Shown: positions 6,355 through 7,011 of the stretch, piece by piece | How positions within the stretch are numbered: the first letter of the stretch is position 1 | Layout: every line of letters starts with the position of its first letter | NCBI GenBank assembly: GCA_045112425.1 | Contig: JBGUHV010000039.1 | Span: 1 to 7,011, forward strand | From: CAG-103 sp045112425 | Lineage (GTDB): Bacteria; Bacillota; Clostridia; Oscillospirales; Oscillospiraceae | DNA length: 7,011 nt | Direction: 5' to 3' | Position numbers and translations under genes: made by a program | Notes under the pieces: model-generated | Told to the model about the DNA's origin: nothing | The model's input: only the letters and a program-made list of their open reading frames with translations | Database searches by the model: none

Positions 6355-7011
6355 ATGGAAAACTTGTTTGACTATCTGAAATGGATGGGCGATTTCCCCA
6401 TCGAGGCCACCGGCTTTCTCGAGGCGGACGCCATGGTATTCGGCGTCCTGTCCTATATCGACATGGGCCCCGTCTTCGCCGCCATCGACGATGAGATCAC
6501 GCTCCGTGACTGCCTGAAGATGATCGAGCGCGATCAGGTGAAGGTCATGCTCTCCGCCAAGGGCGAGGACTACGTCGGCTTTCTCCGGCTCGCCGCCGAG
6601 AGCCGCCGCTTCGGAGAGCTTCGCATGAGCGACTATGTGGACGTCTTTCTCTCCGATCCGCCGGTGCAGTTCTGCGCCGTCACGTTCCACGATGCGCATG
6701 ACCGCAGCTTCCTCGTCTACCGCGGCACAGACACCTCGCTCGCCGGATGGCGCGAGGACTTCATGATCTCCTTCACGCGCACCCGCGCCCAGACGCAGGC
6801 GCTCGCCTATGCCAATGCCCACGTCGACCCTGCGCGCAAATGCTATCTGATCGGCCACTCCAAGGGCGGAAACGAGGCGCTCTTTGCCGCGGCGAACCTG
6901 CGCGACGCAAAGTGGGATGCCGTGGAGCATGTGTACATTCTCGACGGCCCCGGTCTCTGCCCGGATGTGCTCGACTTAAGCGGCATGACCCGCGTCAACG
7001 AGAAGGCGACG
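6355..7011 (+). CDS. DUF2974/Mbeg1-like alpha/beta-hydrolase-fold protein, 3' end missing
   Basis: The first 219 residues of a gene that runs off the window; no stop is reached. The opening MENLFDYLKWMGD and the segment LEADAMVFGVLSYIDM (22-37) are typical of the DUF2974 (Mbeg1-like) family. VYRGTDTSLAGWREDF (121-136) is its other hallmark. The nucleophile elbow is GHSKGGN (167-173) with Ser169, the lipase-like GxSxG form with Lys in the variable position. ILDGPGL (195-201) follows; Asp197 is in the region where these proteins have a conserved acidic residue. The catalytic His is expected beyond the window. No signal peptide or membrane segment is seen, so it is probably cytoplasmic. Family members are lipase-like, but their substrates are not well established. 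The start is supported by AGGAGG seven bases upstream. It follows another alpha/beta hydrolase after 24 bases, probably in one operon. Confidence 0.88.
   Translation, partial: MENLFDYLKWMGDFPIEATGFLEADAMVFGVLSYIDMGPVFAAIDDEITLRDCLKMIERDQVKVMLSAKGEDYVGFLRLAAESRRFGELRMSDYVDVFLSDPPVQFCAVTFHDAHDRSFLVYRGTDTSLAGWREDFMISFTRTRAQTQALAYANAHVDPARKCYLIGHSKGGNEALFAAANLRDAKWDAVEHVYILDGPGLCPDVLDLSGMTRVNEKAT

Noticed and set aside
6331..6930. 199-aa open frame on the - strand opposite the DUF2974 gene
   Set aside because: Antisense shadow of a recognisable family member; composition-driven, no motif.

Overview
This 7,011-base window looks like chromosomal DNA from a GC-rich Firmicute. The best guess is a gut clostridium of the Oscillospiraceae/Ruminococcaceae type. 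That rests on the tilS-hpt-ftsH gene order typical of Firmicutes, a hypoxanthine phosphoribosyltransferase very like the Bacillus enzyme, Clostridia-like FtsH and Mbeg1-type proteins, and strongly GC-biased third codon positions. The genus is inference. All six genes lie on the + strand.

Bases 1-3169 hold a tightly packed housekeeping run. It starts with the replicative helicase dnaB (its start codon lies 8 bases into the window), then tilS (tRNA-Ile lysidine synthetase) and hpt (purine salvage). dnaB and tilS overlap by about 20 bases, and tilS and hpt by 35 bases, so they are probably one transcript with coupled translation. After a 48-base AT-rich gap comes ftsH (TTG start, 670 aa), a membrane-anchored AAA+ zinc protease with every catalytic motif in place.

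The most unusual part is the gap between ftsH and the next gene (5231-5376). It holds a compact element of about 120-135 bases whose base composition differs clearly from its neighbours. Its two outer arms are tandem 7-base repeats (GTGTGGA on the left, the complement TCCACAC on the right). The arms can pair into a long, nearly continuous stem. The 48 bases at the centre are used up exactly by three abutting hairpins, with no unpaired base between them, so the whole element can fold as a cloverleaf or four-way junction. It resembles a MITE- or REP-like dispersed repeat, or a structured RNA. It ends directly at the ribosome binding site of the downstream gene, which it could regulate. Its left arm also carries a Shine-Dalgarno-like AGGAG and a GTG in frame with that gene.

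Bases 5377-7011 hold two neighbouring alpha/beta-hydrolase-fold genes, each with a strong ribosome binding site. The first is a membrane-anchored serine hydrolase of the YqkD/COG1073 type with a complete Ser-Asp-His triad. The second, cut by the window end, is a DUF2974/Mbeg1-like protein with an intact GHSKGG nucleophile elbow. They are 24 bases apart and probably co-transcribed. Their substrates cannot be read from the sequence.
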